Positions 8,655 to 17,429 of a stretch of DNA of 64,000 nucleotides are shown piece by piece. The position numbers were made by a program, and so were the translations under genes. Origin of the DNA: Herbaspirillum sp. 3R11 (GTDB taxonomy: Bacteria; Pseudomonadota; Gammaproteobacteria; Burkholderiales; Burkholderiaceae_D); NCBI RefSeq assembly GCF_004563925.1, contig NZ_SPNJ01000005.1, positions 1-64,000 on the forward strand, written 5' to 3'. A model generated the notes under the pieces. That model was not told the origin of the DNA and made no database searches. It saw nothing but the letters and a program-made list of their open reading frames with translations. How positions within the stretch are numbered: the first letter of the stretch is position 1; every line of letters starts with the position of its first letter.

Positions 8655-8673
8655 CGCGATCCGGGAACATCCT

Positions 8674-9633
8674 ATGAAACAACATGTAGTCGTATACAAG
8701 AAATTGCCGGACGATTTGCTGCAGCGTCTGCGCGATGAATTCGATGTCACGTATTTTGAAGCGATCAACGCCGGCAACCGTGCGCAGTTTCTGGCTGCGC
8801 TGGAGACGGCGCAGGGCATGATCGGCGCCAGTTTGCCGATCGGCAATGACATGCTGGAAGTGGCTCCCCTGCTGAAGATCGCTTCGACGGTGTCGGTCGG
8901 CGTCGACAACTTCGACCTCGACTATTTCCGCAAGCGCGGCCTGATGCTGGCGCACACGCCGGGCGTGCTGAACGAGGCGACGGCGGATGCGATCTTTTCG
9001 CTGATCCTTGCCAGCGCGCGCCGCGTGGTGGAACTGGCGGAATTCGTCAAGGCCGGTAAATGGAAGGGCAGCATCGGCGAATCGCTGTTCGGAGTGAATG
9101 TGCACGGCAAGACGCTCGGCATGCTCGGCATGGGGCGTATCGGCAGTGCGGTGGCGCGACGGGCGCATCACGGTTTCGGCATGAAGATCGTGTATCACAA
9201 CACGCGACCCAATCCCGAGGCGGAAGCGTCGCTGGCGGCCACTTATGTGACACGCGACGAACTGTTTCGGCAGGCGGACTTCGTTTGTCCGATGCTGCCG
9301 CTGACGGCGCAGACCGAACGCAGCATCGGTGCACGCGAATTCGGGCTGATGAAGCCGAGTGCCATTTTCATCAATGCGTCGCGCGGACGCATCGTCGATG
9401 AAGCGGCGCTGATCCAGGCGCTGCAACGCAAGACCATTTACGGCGCGGGACTCGACGTCTTCGAGCAGGAACCATTGCCGGTCGATTCTCCTTTGCTGCA
9501 ATTGTCCAATGTGGTGGCCTTGCCGCATATCGGTTCGGCCACGCATGAAACGCGGCGCGCCATGGCTGAACTGGCCGTCGACAATCTGATCGCCGGTTTG
9601 CGCGGCGCACAACCGGCGCATCTGGCGGTGTAA
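8674..9633 (+). CDS. kguD: D-2-hydroxyacid dehydrogenase, KguD/2-ketogluconate(-6-P) reductase-like
   Basis: A 319-residue NAD(P)-dependent D-isomer 2-hydroxyacid dehydrogenase. The nucleotide-binding GMGRIG is at 152-157. The catalytic triad would be Arg237 (NASRG), Glu near 266 (FEQEP) and His285 (LPHIGSAT). The length fits GhrB/TkrA/KguD proteins. As the last gene of the operon it would reduce 2-keto-6-phosphogluconate to 6-phosphogluconate, completing the kgu route. Glyoxylate/hydroxypyruvate reductase is the alternative reading. Confidence 0.8.
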   Translation: MKQHVVVYKKLPDDLLQRLRDEFDVTYFEAINAGNRAQFLAALETAQGMIGASLPIGNDMLEVAPLLKIASTVSVGVDNFDLDYFRKRGLMLAHTPGVLNEATADAIFSLILASARRVVELAEFVKAGKWKGSIGESLFGVNVHGKTLGMLGMGRIGSAVARRAHHGFGMKIVYHNTRPNPEAEASLAATYVTRDELFRQADFVCPMLPLTAQTERSIGAREFGLMKPSAIFINASRGRIVDEAALIQALQRKTIYGAGLDVFEQEPLPVDSPLLQLSNVVALPHIGSATHETRRAMAELAVDNLIAGLRGAQPAHLAV

Positions 9634-9648
9634 TTTTCCCTGCAGAAT

Positions 9649-9668
9649 CCGGACGTGGTGACGTCCGG
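9649..9668 (+). terminator. Hairpin after kguD-like gene
   Basis: CCGGACG, 6-base loop, CGTCCGG, starting 16 bases after the stop codon. No U-run follows, so intrinsic termination is uncertain. Confidence 0.35.
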
Positions 9669-9806
9669 AAACTCTGTCCAAAATCCTTTCCAAAAAGCTG
9701 TTCCGGGGACTTTCGCTGCGGCGATTTAGTGTGTATGCTTCACACATTAAAAAGAACGATCGTGCTAAATTTAAACGATGTCCGGCTTTTGCCGCGCTTT
9801 TGCTTT

Positions 9807-9812
9807 TATAAT
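9807..9812 (+). promoter_or_regulatory. -10 element of etfBA promoter
   Basis: A perfect TATAAT, 51 bases before the etfB start. The expected -35 position holds only a weak match. It shares the context TATAATCACC with the rpsP promoter at 14210. Confidence 0.45.
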
Positions 9813-9862
9813 CACCGTTCAGTTAACGTTTACGTCAATTCGATTTTTCCAAGGACCAGGCG

Positions 9863-10618
9863 ATGAAAGTATTAGTCCCCGTCAAGCGGGTAGTAGATTA
9901 CAACGTCAAAGTACGCGTCAAATCCGACGGTAGCGGTGTGGACATCGCCAACGTCAAGATGTCGATGAACCCCTTCGACGAGATCGCCGTGGAAGAAGCC
10001 ACGCGTCTTAAAGAAGCGGGCAAAGTCACCGAGGTCATTGCAGTTTCCTGCGGCGTGACGCAATGCCAGGAAACCTTGCGCACCGCCATGGCCATCGGCG
10101 CCGACCGCGGCATCCTGGTGGAAACACCGGCCGATCTGGACCTGCAACCGCTGGCCGTGGCCAAGCTGCTCAAAGCGCTGGCCGATAAAGAACAACCGCA
10201 ACTGATCATCCTCGGCAAGCAAGCGATCGACGACGACAGCAACCAGACCGGCCAGATGCTGGCGGCGTTGCTGGGTTGGCCGCAAGCGACCTTCGCCTCC
10301 AAGGTCGTGGTGGAAGATGGCAAGGTTTCGGTCACCCGTGAAGTCGACGGCGGCCTCGAAACCCTGTCGCTGACGCTGCCAGCCATCGTGACCACCGACC
10401 TGCGCCTGAACGAACCGCGCTACGTCACGCTGCCGAACATCATGAAGGCCAAGAAGAAGACCCTGGACATCGTCAAGCCGGACGACCTCGGTGTCGACGT
10501 CGCGCCGCGCGTCAAGACGCTCAAAGTCGCCGAACCGGCCAAGCGCAGCGCAGGCGTGAAGGTGCCTGACGTCGCGACCCTGGTTGCGAAGCTCAGAAAC
10601 GAAGCCAAAGTCATTTAA
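9863..10618 (+). CDS. etfB: Electron transfer flavoprotein beta subunit
   Basis: A 251-residue EtfB, which carries AMP and with EtfA passes electrons from acyl-CoA dehydrogenases to the quinone pool through ETF dehydrogenase. The start [19 protein letters not shown], the [12 protein letters not shown] stretch and the [17 protein letters not shown] segment are all characteristic. It is followed 12 bases later by etfA, with an acyl-CoA dehydrogenase after that, the usual betaproteobacterial order. Confidence 0.97.
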   Translation: MKVLVPVKRVVDYNVKVRVKSDGSGVDIANVKMSMNPFDEIAVEEATRLKEAGKVTEVIAVSCGVTQCQETLRTAMAIGADRGILVETPADLDLQPLAVAKLLKALADKEQPQLIILGKQAIDDDSNQTGQMLAALLGWPQATFASKVVVEDGKVSVTREVDGGLETLSLTLPAIVTTDLRLNEPRYVTLPNIMKAKKKTLDIVKPDDLGVDVAPRVKTLKVAEPAKRSAGVKVPDVATLVAKLRNEAKVI

Positions 10619-10630
10619 GGAAGAGACAAC

Positions 10631-11560
10631 ATGACCGCACTCGTCATTGCAGAACACGACAATGCCAGCCTCAAGGGCAGCACACTGAACACGATTACCG
10701 CTGCAGCGCAAGCCGGCGGCGACGTCCACGTCCTCGTAGCCGGCCATAACGCCAAGGCTGCCGCTGATGCAGCCGCGCAAATCGCCGGCGTATCGAAGGT
10801 CTTGCTGGCTGATGCACCGCAATTCGCCGACGGCCTCGCAGAGAATGTCGCCGAACAAGCCTTGGCCATCGCCAAGGACTACACCCACATCCTGGCCCCA
10901 GCCACTGCCTACGGCAAGAACATCCTGCCGCGCGTGGCCGCCAAGCTGGACGTGGCGCAAATTTCCGAAATCACCAAGGTCGACAGCCCTGACACTTTCG
11001 AGCGTCCGATCTACGCCGGCAACGCGATCGCCACCGTGCAATCGACTGACGCGATCAAGGTCATCACCGTGCGCACAACCGGTTTCGACGCAGCAGCCAC
11101 AGGCGGCAGCGCCGCAGTCGAATCGCTGACGGCAGTAGCCGACTCCGGCAAGTCCAGCTTCGTCTCGCGCGAAGTGGCCAAGTCGGATCGTCCTGAACTG
11201 ACCGCCGCCAAGATCATCGTCTCGGGCGGTCGTGGCATGGGCTCGTCGGAAAGCTTCAAGATCCTCGAGCCGCTGGCCGACAAGCTCAACGCCGCCATGG
11301 GCGCTTCGCGCGCCGCTGTCGATGCAGGCTACGTGCCGAACGACTGGCAAGTCGGCCAGACCGGCAAGATCGTGGCGCCGCAGCTGTACATCGCCGTCGG
11401 TATTTCCGGCGCGATCCAGCATCTGGCGGGCATGAAGGATTCCAAGGTGATCGTGGCGATCAACAAGGATGAAGAAGCGCCGATCTTCTCGGTGGCGGAC
11501 TACGGCATCGTCGGCGACTTGTTCGAGATCGTGCCTGAGCTGGTCAAGCAACTGGGTTAA
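10631..11560 (+). CDS. etfA: Electron transfer flavoprotein alpha subunit
   Basis: A 309-residue EtfA with the FAD-binding C-terminal domain. VSGGRGMGS, the family signature [17 protein letters not shown] and the closing [17 protein letters not shown] are visible. An AAGGAAGAG ribosome site overlaps the etfB stop. Transcription probably ends at the strong terminator starting 12 bases downstream. Confidence 0.97.
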   Translation: MTALVIAEHDNASLKGSTLNTITAAAQAGGDVHVLVAGHNAKAAADAAAQIAGVSKVLLADAPQFADGLAENVAEQALAIAKDYTHILAPATAYGKNILPRVAAKLDVAQISEITKVDSPDTFERPIYAGNAIATVQSTDAIKVITVRTTGFDAAATGGSAAVESLTAVADSGKSSFVSREVAKSDRPELTAAKIIVSGGRGMGSSESFKILEPLADKLNAAMGASRAAVDAGYVPNDWQVGQTGKIVAPQLYIAVGISGAIQHLAGMKDSKVIVAINKDEEAPIFSVADYGIVGDLFEIVPELVKQLG

Positions 11561-11571
11561 TCAGCAATATC

Positions 11572-11606
11572 AAATCGGCCCTCTCGCATGACAGGGCCGA
11601 TTTTTT
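11572..11606 (+). terminator. Intrinsic terminator of etfBA
   Basis: AAATCGGCCCT (11572-11582) pairs with AGGGCCGATTT (11593-11603) across a 10-base loop, followed by a run of T. The stem-loop and U-tract are both strong. Confidence 0.92.
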
Positions 11607-11692
11607 AGCAGCGCAGGTAATACAGCAAGCAGTAAAAACGAATGCGGAAGCAGCGCAACAGCAGATTGCGTACACAGGATCAGGAGTCGGAG

Positions 11693-13495
11693 ATGAGCTA
11701 CGTTGCACCATTGAAGGATATGCTGTTCGTCATGAACGAACTGGCAGGATTGTCGGAAGTCAACGCATTGCCAAACTGCGAAGACGCGACGCCGGAAACC
11801 GTGGAAGCCATTCTGGAAGAAAACGCCAAGTTCTGCGGCGAAGTGGTGGCGCCGCTCAATCATTCCGCCGACCAGGAACCGAGCTCCTGGAGCGACGGCA
11901 AGGTCACGACCAGCAAGGGCTTCAAGGAAGCCTTCAAGCAGTTCGGCGAAGCCGGCTGGCAGGGCGTGCAGCATCCGGTGGAATTCGGCGGCCAGGGTCT
12001 GCCGAAATTGGTGGCGACGCCCTGTATCGAAATGCTCAACTCCGCCAATCTCTCATTCGCGCTGTGCCCACTGCTCACCGACGGCACCATCGAAGCATTG
12101 ATGACAGCCGGCACCGAAGAGCAAAAGAATACGTACCTGACCAATTTCATCTCCGGCAAGTGGACCGGTACGATGAATCTGACCGAGCCGCAAGCCGGCT
12201 CAGACCTGGCGCTGGTGCGCACGCGCGCGGTGCCGCAGGGCGACGGTACGTTCAAGTTGTCGGGCACCAAGATTTTCATCACGTACGGCGACCATGACAT
12301 GGCCGAGAACATCGTCCATCTGGTGCTGGCGCGCACGCCGAATGCGCCGGAAGGCGTGAAAGGCATTTCGCTGTTCATCGTGCCGAAGTTCCTGGTCACG
12401 CCGGACGGTTCGCTGGGCGAGCGCAACGACGTGCATTGCGTGTCGATCGAACACAAGCTGGGCATCAAGGCCAGCCCGACTGCGGTGCTGCAATTCGGCG
12501 ACCATGGCGGCGCCGTCGGCATGCTGGTCGGCGAGGAAAATCGCGGCCTCGAATACATGTTCATCATGATGAACGCCGCGCGCTTCGCTGTCGGCATCCA
12601 GGGCATCAGCGTGGCGGAACGCGCCTATCAAAAAGCCGTGGCCTATGCCAAGGACCGCGTGCAATCGCGCGACCTGGCGGGTTCCGCCGGCGCCGTCACC
12701 ATCATTCACCAGCCGGATGTGCGCCGCATGCTGATGTCGATGCGTTCGCAAGTGGAAGCGTCGCGCGCGCTGGCATATGTTGCCGCTGCAGCGTCAGACG
12801 CAGGTCACCATCATGCCGACGAAGCCACGCGCAAGACCAACCAGGCTGTCTATGAATACCTGGTGCCCATCGTCAAGGGCTGGTCGACCGAGTTGTCCAT
12901 CGACGTCACCTCGACCGGCGTGCAGGTGCATGGCGGCATGGGCTTCATCGAAGAAACCGGCGCTGCGCAGTATTACCGCGACGCCCGCATCCTGGCGATT
13001 TACGAAGGCACCACCGCGATCCAGGCCAATGATCTGGTCGGTCGCAAGACTTCGCGCGATGGCGGCGCGGTTGCCAAGGGCATCATCGGCCAGATTCACA
13101 AGACCGAAGCGGCCCTTGCAACTGCTGCTGCGGGCGAATACGGCGACGACCTGCAGGCGATCCGCAAGCGTCTGGTGGAGGGTACGCGCGCGCTGGACGA
13201 CGTCGTCAACTACGTGGTTGCGAACATCAAGACGGACATCAAGGGTGTGTTTTCAGGCAGCGTGCCATACCTGAAGCTGGCCGGCATCGTGCTGGGCGGC
13301 TGGCAAATGGCGCGCGCCGCGCTGGTGGCCGTCGACAAGCTGAAAGCCGGTGACGGCGATGCGCAGTTCTACAAGGCCAAGATCGCGACCGCGCGTTTCT
13401 ATGCGGATCACGTGTTGACGCAGGCATCGTCGCTGCGCGCGGCGGTGGTGGAAGGCAGCGCCGGCGTGCTGGCGTTGACCGAAGAGCAATTCTGA
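11693..13495 (+). CDS. Acyl-CoA dehydrogenase, long (about 600-residue) class
   Basis: A 600-residue flavin acyl-CoA dehydrogenase, longer than the roughly 390-residue classical enzymes because of an extra C-terminal domain. The FAD and substrate regions MNLTEPQAGSDL and ITYGDHDM, and the C-terminal GGMGFIEETGAAQYYRD with ILAIYEGTTAIQAND, are family hallmarks. The start has GGAG upstream; the frame is open back to 11642 without a ribosome site. Electrons would go to EtfAB encoded just upstream. The class includes DmdC-like and medium/long-chain enzymes; substrate not determined. Confidence 0.92.
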   Translation: MSYVAPLKDMLFVMNELAGLSEVNALPNCEDATPETVEAILEENAKFCGEVVAPLNHSADQEPSSWSDGKVTTSKGFKEAFKQFGEAGWQGVQHPVEFGGQGLPKLVATPCIEMLNSANLSFALCPLLTDGTIEALMTAGTEEQKNTYLTNFISGKWTGTMNLTEPQAGSDLALVRTRAVPQGDGTFKLSGTKIFITYGDHDMAENIVHLVLARTPNAPEGVKGISLFIVPKFLVTPDGSLGERNDVHCVSIEHKLGIKASPTAVLQFGDHGGAVGMLVGEENRGLEYMFIMMNAARFAVGIQGISVAERAYQKAVAYAKDRVQSRDLAGSAGAVTIIHQPDVRRMLMSMRSQVEASRALAYVAAAASDAGHHHADEATRKTNQAVYEYLVPIVKGWSTELSIDVTSTGVQVHGGMGFIEETGAAQYYRDARILAIYEGTTAIQANDLVGRKTSRDGGAVAKGIIGQIHKTEAALATAAAGEYGDDLQAIRKRLVEGTRALDDVVNYVVANIKTDIKGVFSGSVPYLKLAGIVLGGWQMARAALVAVDKLKAGDGDAQFYKAKIATARFYADHVLTQASSLRAAVVEGSAGVLALTEEQF

Positions 13496-13502
13496 GGTGG
13501 TG

Positions 13503-13529
13503 GCGCTTGCCGGGCTAGCCGGCAAGCGC
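13503..13529. terminator. Hairpin between convergent genes
   Basis: GCGCTTGCCGG and CCGGCAAGCGC form an 11-base-pair perfect stem with a 5-base loop. It lies between the acyl-CoA dehydrogenase gene and the convergent membrane-protein gene. There is no U-run on either side, so it may act as a bidirectional barrier or with Rho. Confidence 0.5.
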
Positions 13530-13543
13530 TTCAGATATCAAGC

Positions 13544-13960
13544 TTAGCCGTAAGCGCCGCCGGTAAAGAGCAGGTCGAAGCTGCGCGCCATCAAGGCGAT
13601 CACCGACATGGCGCCGACGCCCAGCGTCAATACCAGGATCAGCGCCAAGACCCAGTGCGATTCGGATTTCTTGCCGGATCCCTGGTTACGGGTTGCATCC
13701 CATTTTTCATCCGGCGTCAGCCCGATCACGAGGGCTTCGAGGAAGCCGCACAATATCGACAGCGCAAACAGCATGCCCATGAACAGCGGCTGCGAGTTGC
13801 TGAATGTCCAGATCAGCAGCGCCGACACCGGCAGGGTAGCCAGATGCAGCCAGCCTATCGGATCTTTGCTGCCGACCATATAGAAGCGATGGATGCCGAT
13901 GCCGCCGAAAACGGCCGCCAGGAAAGTCGTGAAGGTCTTGTTCTTGTGCTGAATTGTCAT
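13544..13960 (-). CDS. TM2-like small inner-membrane protein
   Basis: A 138-residue membrane protein. The N-terminal block NKTFTTFLAAVFGGIGIHRFYM resembles the TM2 domain pattern of small GxxGxHxFY membrane proteins. Three or four hydrophobic helices are separated by a charged loop (about residues 83-102). Function unknown. It is convergent with the acyl-CoA dehydrogenase gene and divergent from rpsP, with no operon partner. Confidence 0.7.
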   Translation of the reverse strand: MTIQHKNKTFTTFLAAVFGGIGIHRFYMVGSKDPIGWLHLATLPVSALLIWTFSNSQPLFMGMLFALSILCGFLEALVIGLTPDEKWDATRNQGSGKKSESHWVLALILVLTLGVGAMSVIALMARSFDLLFTGGAYG

Positions 13961-14185
13961 GAAGCTAATTTCTCGATGGCAAAAGAAGGCGCTGGATCGG
14001 CCGGACTGCGCTCCCGAGCGCGTCGCGGTGTTGTAAAAAAACTGCGCCTAGTATAGCCGCAGGAGAGGGCGTCCCGAAGACCGTTTCGGGGCGCGCTGCC
14101 CTGAAAAGGGCAAAATCAGGCGGGAAGGTCGAAGGGAGCCGGATCTGTCCATCGGCCCGGCTCTGGCCGCTTTCCCGTATTCATC

Positions 14186-14215
14186 TTGCTGCGTGGCCGG
14201 TAATTCGGCTATAAT
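14186..14215 (+). promoter_or_regulatory. Promoter of the rpsP operon
   Basis: TTGCTG (14186-14191), an 18-base spacer, TATAAT (14210-14215), 39 bases ahead of rpsP. This is a good sigma-70-type promoter in the expected place. Confidence 0.65.
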
Positions 14216-14254
14216 CACCAGCTTTTCCGTCTTCGAACACTTTTTGGAACCATT

Positions 14255-14509
14255 ATGGTCGTTATTCGTTTAGCTCGTGGAGGCGCCAAGAAGCGCCCAT
14301 TCTTCAACATCGTGGCAACTGATTCGCGCAATCGCCGCGACGGTCGCTTCATCGAGCGTCTGGGTTTCTACAACCCGGTTGCATCCGGTAAGGAAGAATC
14401 CTTCCGTATCGCTCAAGACCGTCTGGCTCACTGGGAAGGCGTCGGCGCTCAGCTGTCCCCAACCGTTGCCCGTCTGGTCAGCGAAGCAGGCAAGAAAGCC
14501 GCTGCTTAA
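14255..14509 (+). CDS. rpsP: 30S ribosomal protein S16
   Basis: An 84-residue S16, a 30S assembly protein. The start [20 protein letters not shown] and the block [16 protein letters not shown] are diagnostic. It leads the conserved rpsP-rimM-trmD-rplS operon, with a clear promoter upstream. Confidence 0.98.
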   Translation: MVVIRLARGGAKKRPFFNIVATDSRNRRDGRFIERLGFYNPVASGKEESFRIAQDRLAHWEGVGAQLSPTVARLVSEAGKKAAA

Positions 14510-14558
14510 TTGCAGCTGCATTCGATTCTGATTCCGCAATCGTATTGGTAAGGCAGGT

Positions 14559-15140
14559 TTGTCGCGCACAACTCAAACAGGCGTCGCAGTTCCTTCGGAT
14601 CTGTTGACGGTAGGTTACATCTCAGGTGCTTATGGTATTCAGGGATGGGTGCGGGTCAAACCTTATTCAGTAGATGCAGATGCTCTGCTGGGCGCAAAAA
14701 CCTGGTGGCTGGACAAGCCGGAGTTGCGTGATGTCGAGATGATGCAAGCCAAGTCCCACAGCGGTGATGTGGTGGCGAGGTTAATGGGAGTGGCTGGTCG
14801 TGATGCCGCTGAAGCGCTCAAGGGCGCCGCAGTGCAGATTGCGCGCAGCCACTTTCCTGCTTTATCCGACGGAGAATTTTACTGGGTCGATCTGATCGGC
14901 CTGGCAGTCGAAAACATGCAGGGAGAGTCCCTGGGCGTTGTCAGCGATCTGATGGATAACGGGGCTCACCCGATCCTGCGGGTTGCGGTTCCCACTGTCC
15001 CGGTTGAGGCTGAAGCTGAAGCCAATCGTGCAGGCAGCAAGGCTGCTGCAGAAATCCTGATTCCGTACGTCGACCAGTTCGTCAAGACCGTCAGTCTGGC
15101 GGACAAGAAAATCGTGGTCGACTGGGGCCTGGATTATTGA
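14559..15140 (+). CDS. rimM: Ribosome maturation factor RimM
   Basis: A 193-residue RimM, which assists 30S maturation by binding S19. The N-terminal domain has VGYISGAYGIQGWVRVKP and the PRC-barrel part has FYWVDLIGLAV with the closing LIPYVDQFVKTVSLADKKI. The reading frame appears to start at a TTG (14559) with AAGGCAGG just upstream; no in-frame ATG precedes the conserved part. It lies between rpsP and trmD. Confidence 0.95.
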   Translation: MSRTTQTGVAVPSDLLTVGYISGAYGIQGWVRVKPYSVDADALLGAKTWWLDKPELRDVEMMQAKSHSGDVVARLMGVAGRDAAEALKGAAVQIARSHFPALSDGEFYWVDLIGLAVENMQGESLGVVSDLMDNGAHPILRVAVPTVPVEAEAEANRAGSKAAAEILIPYVDQFVKTVSLADKKIVVDWGLDY

Positions 15141-15186
15141 TCCGGCAGCGCAATTCGTAATATTGCAAGATTAAAAAGGGTGCCGG

Positions 15187-15936
15187 ATGCAATTTGACGT
15201 CGTCACGCTTTTTCCCGAAATGTTTGCAGCGTTGACGCAGTCCGGTGTGACCCGACGTGCGTTCGAGCAAAAGAAATGGGGTTTGTCGCTGTGGAATCCG
15301 CGTGATTTCACGACCGACAATCACCGCACAGTCGACGACCGGCCTTATGGCGGCGGACCGGGCATGGTGATGCTGGCAAAACCGCTGCAGCAGACGCTGC
15401 AGGCGGCGAAGCAGCGGCAACTTGACTTGAATCTGGCGGTGCCGCGTGTGGTGTATCTATCCCCGCAAGGCAAGCCGCTGACGCATCAGCGCGTCATGCA
15501 GTTCGTTGAAGACACCGGCGTGGTGCTGCTGTGCGGTCGCTACGAGGCGATCGACCAGCGTTTGCTGGACAGCCATGTCGACGAAGAAATCAGCCTCGGC
15601 GATTTCGTGTTGTCCGGCGGCGAATTGCCGGCGATGGCGCTGATGGATGCCGTGATCCGGCAATTGCCGGGCGTGCTCAACGACGGCAGCTCCGCGGTTG
15701 AAGACAGTTTTGTCAACGGCTTGCTGGATTGTCCGCATTACACGCGTCCGGAAGAATATGAAGGCGTGGCGGTGCCGCCGGTATTGATGGGCGGCCACCA
15801 TGCAGAGATTGTGAAATGGCGACGCCAGCGGGCGCTTGAAGCGACCGCGAAGAAGCGTCCCGACCTGATCGCCAAGGCGCGCCAGGACGGTTTGCTGAGC
15901 AAGGCCGATGAGAAATTTTTAAGCAGTTTGCAGTAA
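15187..15936 (+). CDS. trmD: tRNA (guanine-37-N1)-methyltransferase
   Basis: A 249-residue SPOUT methyltransferase that makes m1G37 in tRNAs, preventing frameshifting. [26 protein letters not shown], the knot motif [11 protein letters not shown] and [15 protein letters not shown] are all visible. It is third in the rpsP operon, with rplS about 140 bases downstream. Confidence 0.98.
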   Translation: MQFDVVTLFPEMFAALTQSGVTRRAFEQKKWGLSLWNPRDFTTDNHRTVDDRPYGGGPGMVMLAKPLQQTLQAAKQRQLDLNLAVPRVVYLSPQGKPLTHQRVMQFVEDTGVVLLCGRYEAIDQRLLDSHVDEEISLGDFVLSGGELPAMALMDAVIRQLPGVLNDGSSAVEDSFVNGLLDCPHYTRPEEYEGVAVPPVLMGGHHAEIVKWRRQRALEATAKKRPDLIAKARQDGLLSKADEKFLSSLQ

Positions 15937-16078
15937 AGCAGCAAAAGTAGCAGCAAAAGTGCGGATAAGGCCGGAAGACAACTGAAGGCGGCGTTCGTTG
16001 ATTAACCCCATCCTCTACCGGGCAGGTCGACTCAGTCGACGAAGTGAGCGCCGGCAAGATGGCATTCGGAGTATTAAA

Positions 16079-16462
16079 ATGGATCTGATCCAGCAATTAG
16101 AGCAAGAAGAGATCACGCGTCTCGCAAAGAACATCCCTGACTTCGCGCCAGGCGATACCGTCATCGTCAGCGTCAACGTGGTCGAAGGTACGCGCAAGCG
16201 CGCCCAGGCTTACGAAGGCGTCGTGATTTCGCGCCGCAACCGTGGTCTGAACTCCAACTTCATCGTCCGCAAGATTTCGTCGGGCGAAGGCGTTGAGCGT
16301 ACATTCCAGTTGTACTCGCCACTGATCGCGTCGATCGAAGTCAAGCGTCGCGGCGATGTCCGTCGCGCCAAGCTGTACTATCTGCGTGAGCGTTCCGGCA
16401 AGTCGGCACGTATCAAAGAGAAGCTGCCTAACCGCCGTGGCACTGCCAAGGCTGAAGCGTAA
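16079..16462 (+). CDS. rplS: 50S ribosomal protein L19
   Basis: A 127-residue L19 at the subunit interface. [15 protein letters not shown] begins the protein, and [33 protein letters not shown] is typical. The start ATG has GGAG upstream; the frame is open earlier without support. The 142-base spacer after trmD holds GTCGAC-TCA-GTCGAC (16026-16040), a small hairpin of unknown role. A strong terminator follows. Confidence 0.98.
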   Translation: MDLIQQLEQEEITRLAKNIPDFAPGDTVIVSVNVVEGTRKRAQAYEGVVISRRNRGLNSNFIVRKISSGEGVERTFQLYSPLIASIEVKRRGDVRRAKLYYLRERSGKSARIKEKLPNRRGTAKAEA

Positions 16463-16491
16463 TCTTCGCAAAGTCTTTGATATATGCTTGA

Positions 16492-16519
16492 AAAAAGGGC
16501 GTCTTCGGACGCCCTTTTT
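16492..16519 (+). terminator. Intrinsic terminator of the rpsP operon
   Basis: AAAAAGGGCGTC and GACGCCCTTTTT pair around a TTCG tetraloop, 30 bases after the rplS stop. It ends in a T-run. Confidence 0.95.
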
Positions 16520-16550
16520 GTATTCAATCCTTAATCATTAAGGTGCTGTC

Positions 16551-17216
16551 TTGGCAATTTTTGATCCTCTCGATCTTCCGATAGAGTCCGTCGCCGGCGA
16601 GGCGAGGCTGGATGCCGAGCGCATGCAGGAGGAATGGCTGCGCCGCCGCTTTACCGAAGAGCGCCCCTGGACGCCCGAGATCAACGTCGAGCAGCAAATC
16701 CGCCAGGTTGCCGGCACGCCGCGTCCGGCTGCCGTGCTGATGCCCATCGTGTTGCGCGAGCAGGGGCCGACACTGCTGTTCACCCAGCGCACCGCCGATC
16801 TCAAGGACCATGCCGGGCAGATCAGCTTCCCCGGCGGCCGCACCGAGCTGAGCGACGTCTCGCCGGTCGACACCGCCCTGCGCGAAACGGAAGAAGAAAT
16901 CGGCCTGGCGCGCCGCCATGTCGAAGTGATCGGCTCGCTGCCCGAATATTTCACTGGCACCGGTTATCGTGTCACGCCCGTGGCCGGCCTGATCCGGCCG
17001 CCGTTTGACGTGGTGCCCGACCCGCGCGAAGTGGCCGAGATCTTCGAAGTGCCGCTGGCGTTCCTGATGGACGGCATGAACCATCAGCGCCGCACCATCG
17101 AATTGCCCAACGACCTCGGCCGCCGCACCTTCTATACCATGCCTTACGAGCGCTTCTTCATCTGGGGCGCGACTGCCGGCATGTTGCGCAACCTGTTCCA
17201 TTTCTTGCGCAGCTGA
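16551..17216 (+). CDS. Nudix hydrolase, CoA pyrophosphatase-like
   Basis: A 221-residue Nudix protein of the NudL/CoAse type, likely hydrolysing coenzyme A or similar dinucleotides. The Nudix box is visible as FPGGRTELSDVSPVDTALRE followed by TEEEIGL, and the upstream region includes QISFPGG, typical of CoA pyrophosphatases. The probable start is a TTG with AAGGTG 6 bases upstream; no in-frame ATG precedes the conserved core. It follows the rpsP-operon terminator. Confidence 0.85.
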   Translation: MAIFDPLDLPIESVAGEARLDAERMQEEWLRRRFTEERPWTPEINVEQQIRQVAGTPRPAAVLMPIVLREQGPTLLFTQRTADLKDHAGQISFPGGRTELSDVSPVDTALRETEEEIGLARRHVEVIGSLPEYFTGTGYRVTPVAGLIRPPFDVVPDPREVAEIFEVPLAFLMDGMNHQRRTIELPNDLGRRTFYTMPYERFFIWGATAGMLRNLFHFLRS

Positions 17217-17429
17217 GGGCAGAGCAGGGCAGGGGCCTGAAGGGCGCCGCTCATAGGGAAAATATCTCCCGTGGACAACATAAAACGTCAGGAATACTTG
17301 CTGCCGTTGTATCATTTACCTGTTTCCGCGAAGGTCGTGCGCTCTGTGCGAACTCATATTCGCTTGGCAAAAGTACTTCGATAAGCACACCAATAAGTAC
17401 ACAAATAAGACTCACCACAAGGCGGCTTG

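Noticed and set aside
9872-11551. 559-codon minus-strand frame opposite etfBA
   Set aside because: Antisense shadow of two secure genes with no ribosome site.
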